The notes under the pieces: model-generated
Seen by the model: only the letters and a program-made list of their open reading frames with translations
What the model was told of the DNA's origin: nothing
The model's database searches: none
NCBI GenBank assembly: GCA_014773175.1
Contig: VXCM01000921.1
Span: 62,001 to 126,000, forward strand
Origin: Lucifuga dentata
Lineage: Eukaryota; Chordata; Actinopteri; Ophidiiformes; Bythitidae
DNA length: 64,000 nucleotides
Reading direction: 5' to 3'
Made by a program: the position numbers and the translations under genes
Part shown: positions 63,291 to 64,000 of the stretch, piece after piece
How positions within the stretch are numbered: the first letter of the stretch is position 1
Layout of the letters: every line of letters starts with the position of its first letter

Positions 63291-64000
63291 CTGACAGAGA
63301 AGAAACAAGACAAGAAAGTGAGCAAGAGCAGGACTAGAAAGCTTTTGCACTTTGCCATGTAGGTGACTGATACACTAGAACTTATTCAAATCCACAGGGA
63401 ACAAGGACAAAATGCAGCGACGACCCATATACCATTACTTTGTAAATCAGTGATTAAGATGTTCTTTTGACTCAAAAGTAACATGACAGTCACACTTTAG
63501 GCTTACTGCTGAGGATAATTTAGAATCCTCACTCACAAAAATCTTGTGTTTTAAAATTCCATTGAAGCCTCCATAATTATTGACCAGAAAGATGCATGAG
63601 AAAGGTGCAGGACATGAAAAACTCCATGCAATAAAGACCCTAAATACCATGCAATAATTACCCTAAATACCAATTATTATCAGATGGCCTCTGTGTTTCC
63701 TGAGTTATAGTAGGTATGTTACAGTGGAATTTTTACTTTAAAAATTATAGACATGGCAGATTCACATAGGATGAAGATCACAGACGACCTCCACAATTAT
63801 TACAAATGTGAATACAAATGTGAATAGGGCTTTAGACACATAACCACTGGGTGTCAGGGCTAGACATTCAAACTTTTTTGATAAATGCTAAAAAAAAAAA
63901 AAGACCTTTTCTTTTACTTCAATTTCAGTTACATATCTTTCTTTTAATAGAGAAAATCTGGAATTAATATTCATATACTGGTTTCTTTTTAGATTGGAAA
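63291..64000 (-). other. tbc1d2b intron at the window edge
   Basis: Upstream of the exon that starts at 63290 (acceptor CTGTCAG). No further tbc1d2b exon is visible before the window ends, so the PH-domain exons lie to the right. Confidence 0.7.

Overview
The window looks like nuclear DNA of a ray-finned (teleost) fish. It has small exons with GT-AG introns, many (CA)n/(GT)n microsatellites, short decayed mobile elements, TTAGC/GCTAGC-rich 5'-exon-like DNA, and four genes whose proteins closely match known vertebrate families. No prokaryotic, plasmid or viral gene was seen. Species-level placement is not possible by eye.

Layout, left to right. (1) 1-3.9 kb: intron, last coding exon and 3' UTR of fbxl22 (+ strand), an F-box/LRR adaptor; its F-box exon lies left of the window. 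(2) 3.9-23.2 kb: about 19 kb without a recognisable protein gene. It holds microsatellites, repeat fragments, several single-N assembly joins and one CpG-rich promoter/first-exon-like patch at 13.5-14.0 kb. (3) 23.3-31.5 kb: a fold-back element, then the complete ciart gene (+ strand; circadian repressor CHRONO), with a promoter carrying CACGTG, CACGTT and D-box-like sites, a non-coding first exon and five coding exons giving 369 aa. (4) 31.5-39.3 kb: AT-rich gene-poor DNA between the converging ciart and dapk2. (5) 39.6-52.3 kb: complete dapk2 (- strand), a calmodulin-regulated Ser/Thr kinase. Eight shared exons encode the kinase; two alternative 3' ends follow, a ZIPK-like coiled-coil tail (beta, 484 aa) in one exon and a calmodulin-binding/14-3-3 tail (alpha, 358 aa) in three exons further downstream. 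(6) 55.7-64 kb: the 3' three quarters of tbc1d2b (- strand), a coiled-coil RabGAP; the PH-domain exons lie right of the window.

The genes do not form a pathway; they are neighbours. FBXL22, DAPK2 and TBC1D2B are all on human chromosome 15q, so most of the block is conserved synteny. Human HERC1 sits between FBXL22 and DAPK2 and is absent here; ciart (human chromosome 1) is in that interval instead. Exon boundaries were placed by hand from splice sites, reading phase and remembered family sequences. Every junction reported for the four genes is phase-consistent.

Most notable observations: both dapk2 C-terminal isoforms preserved in one fish locus; a nearly perfect 56-nt hairpin inside the dapk2 beta 3' UTR; a three-copy inverted-repeat mobile element family, one copy flanked by TTAA; a fold-back element carrying an extra E-box just upstream of the clock gene ciart; an orphan CpG-rich first-exon-like patch; and tandem duplications around single Ns that look like assembly artefacts.
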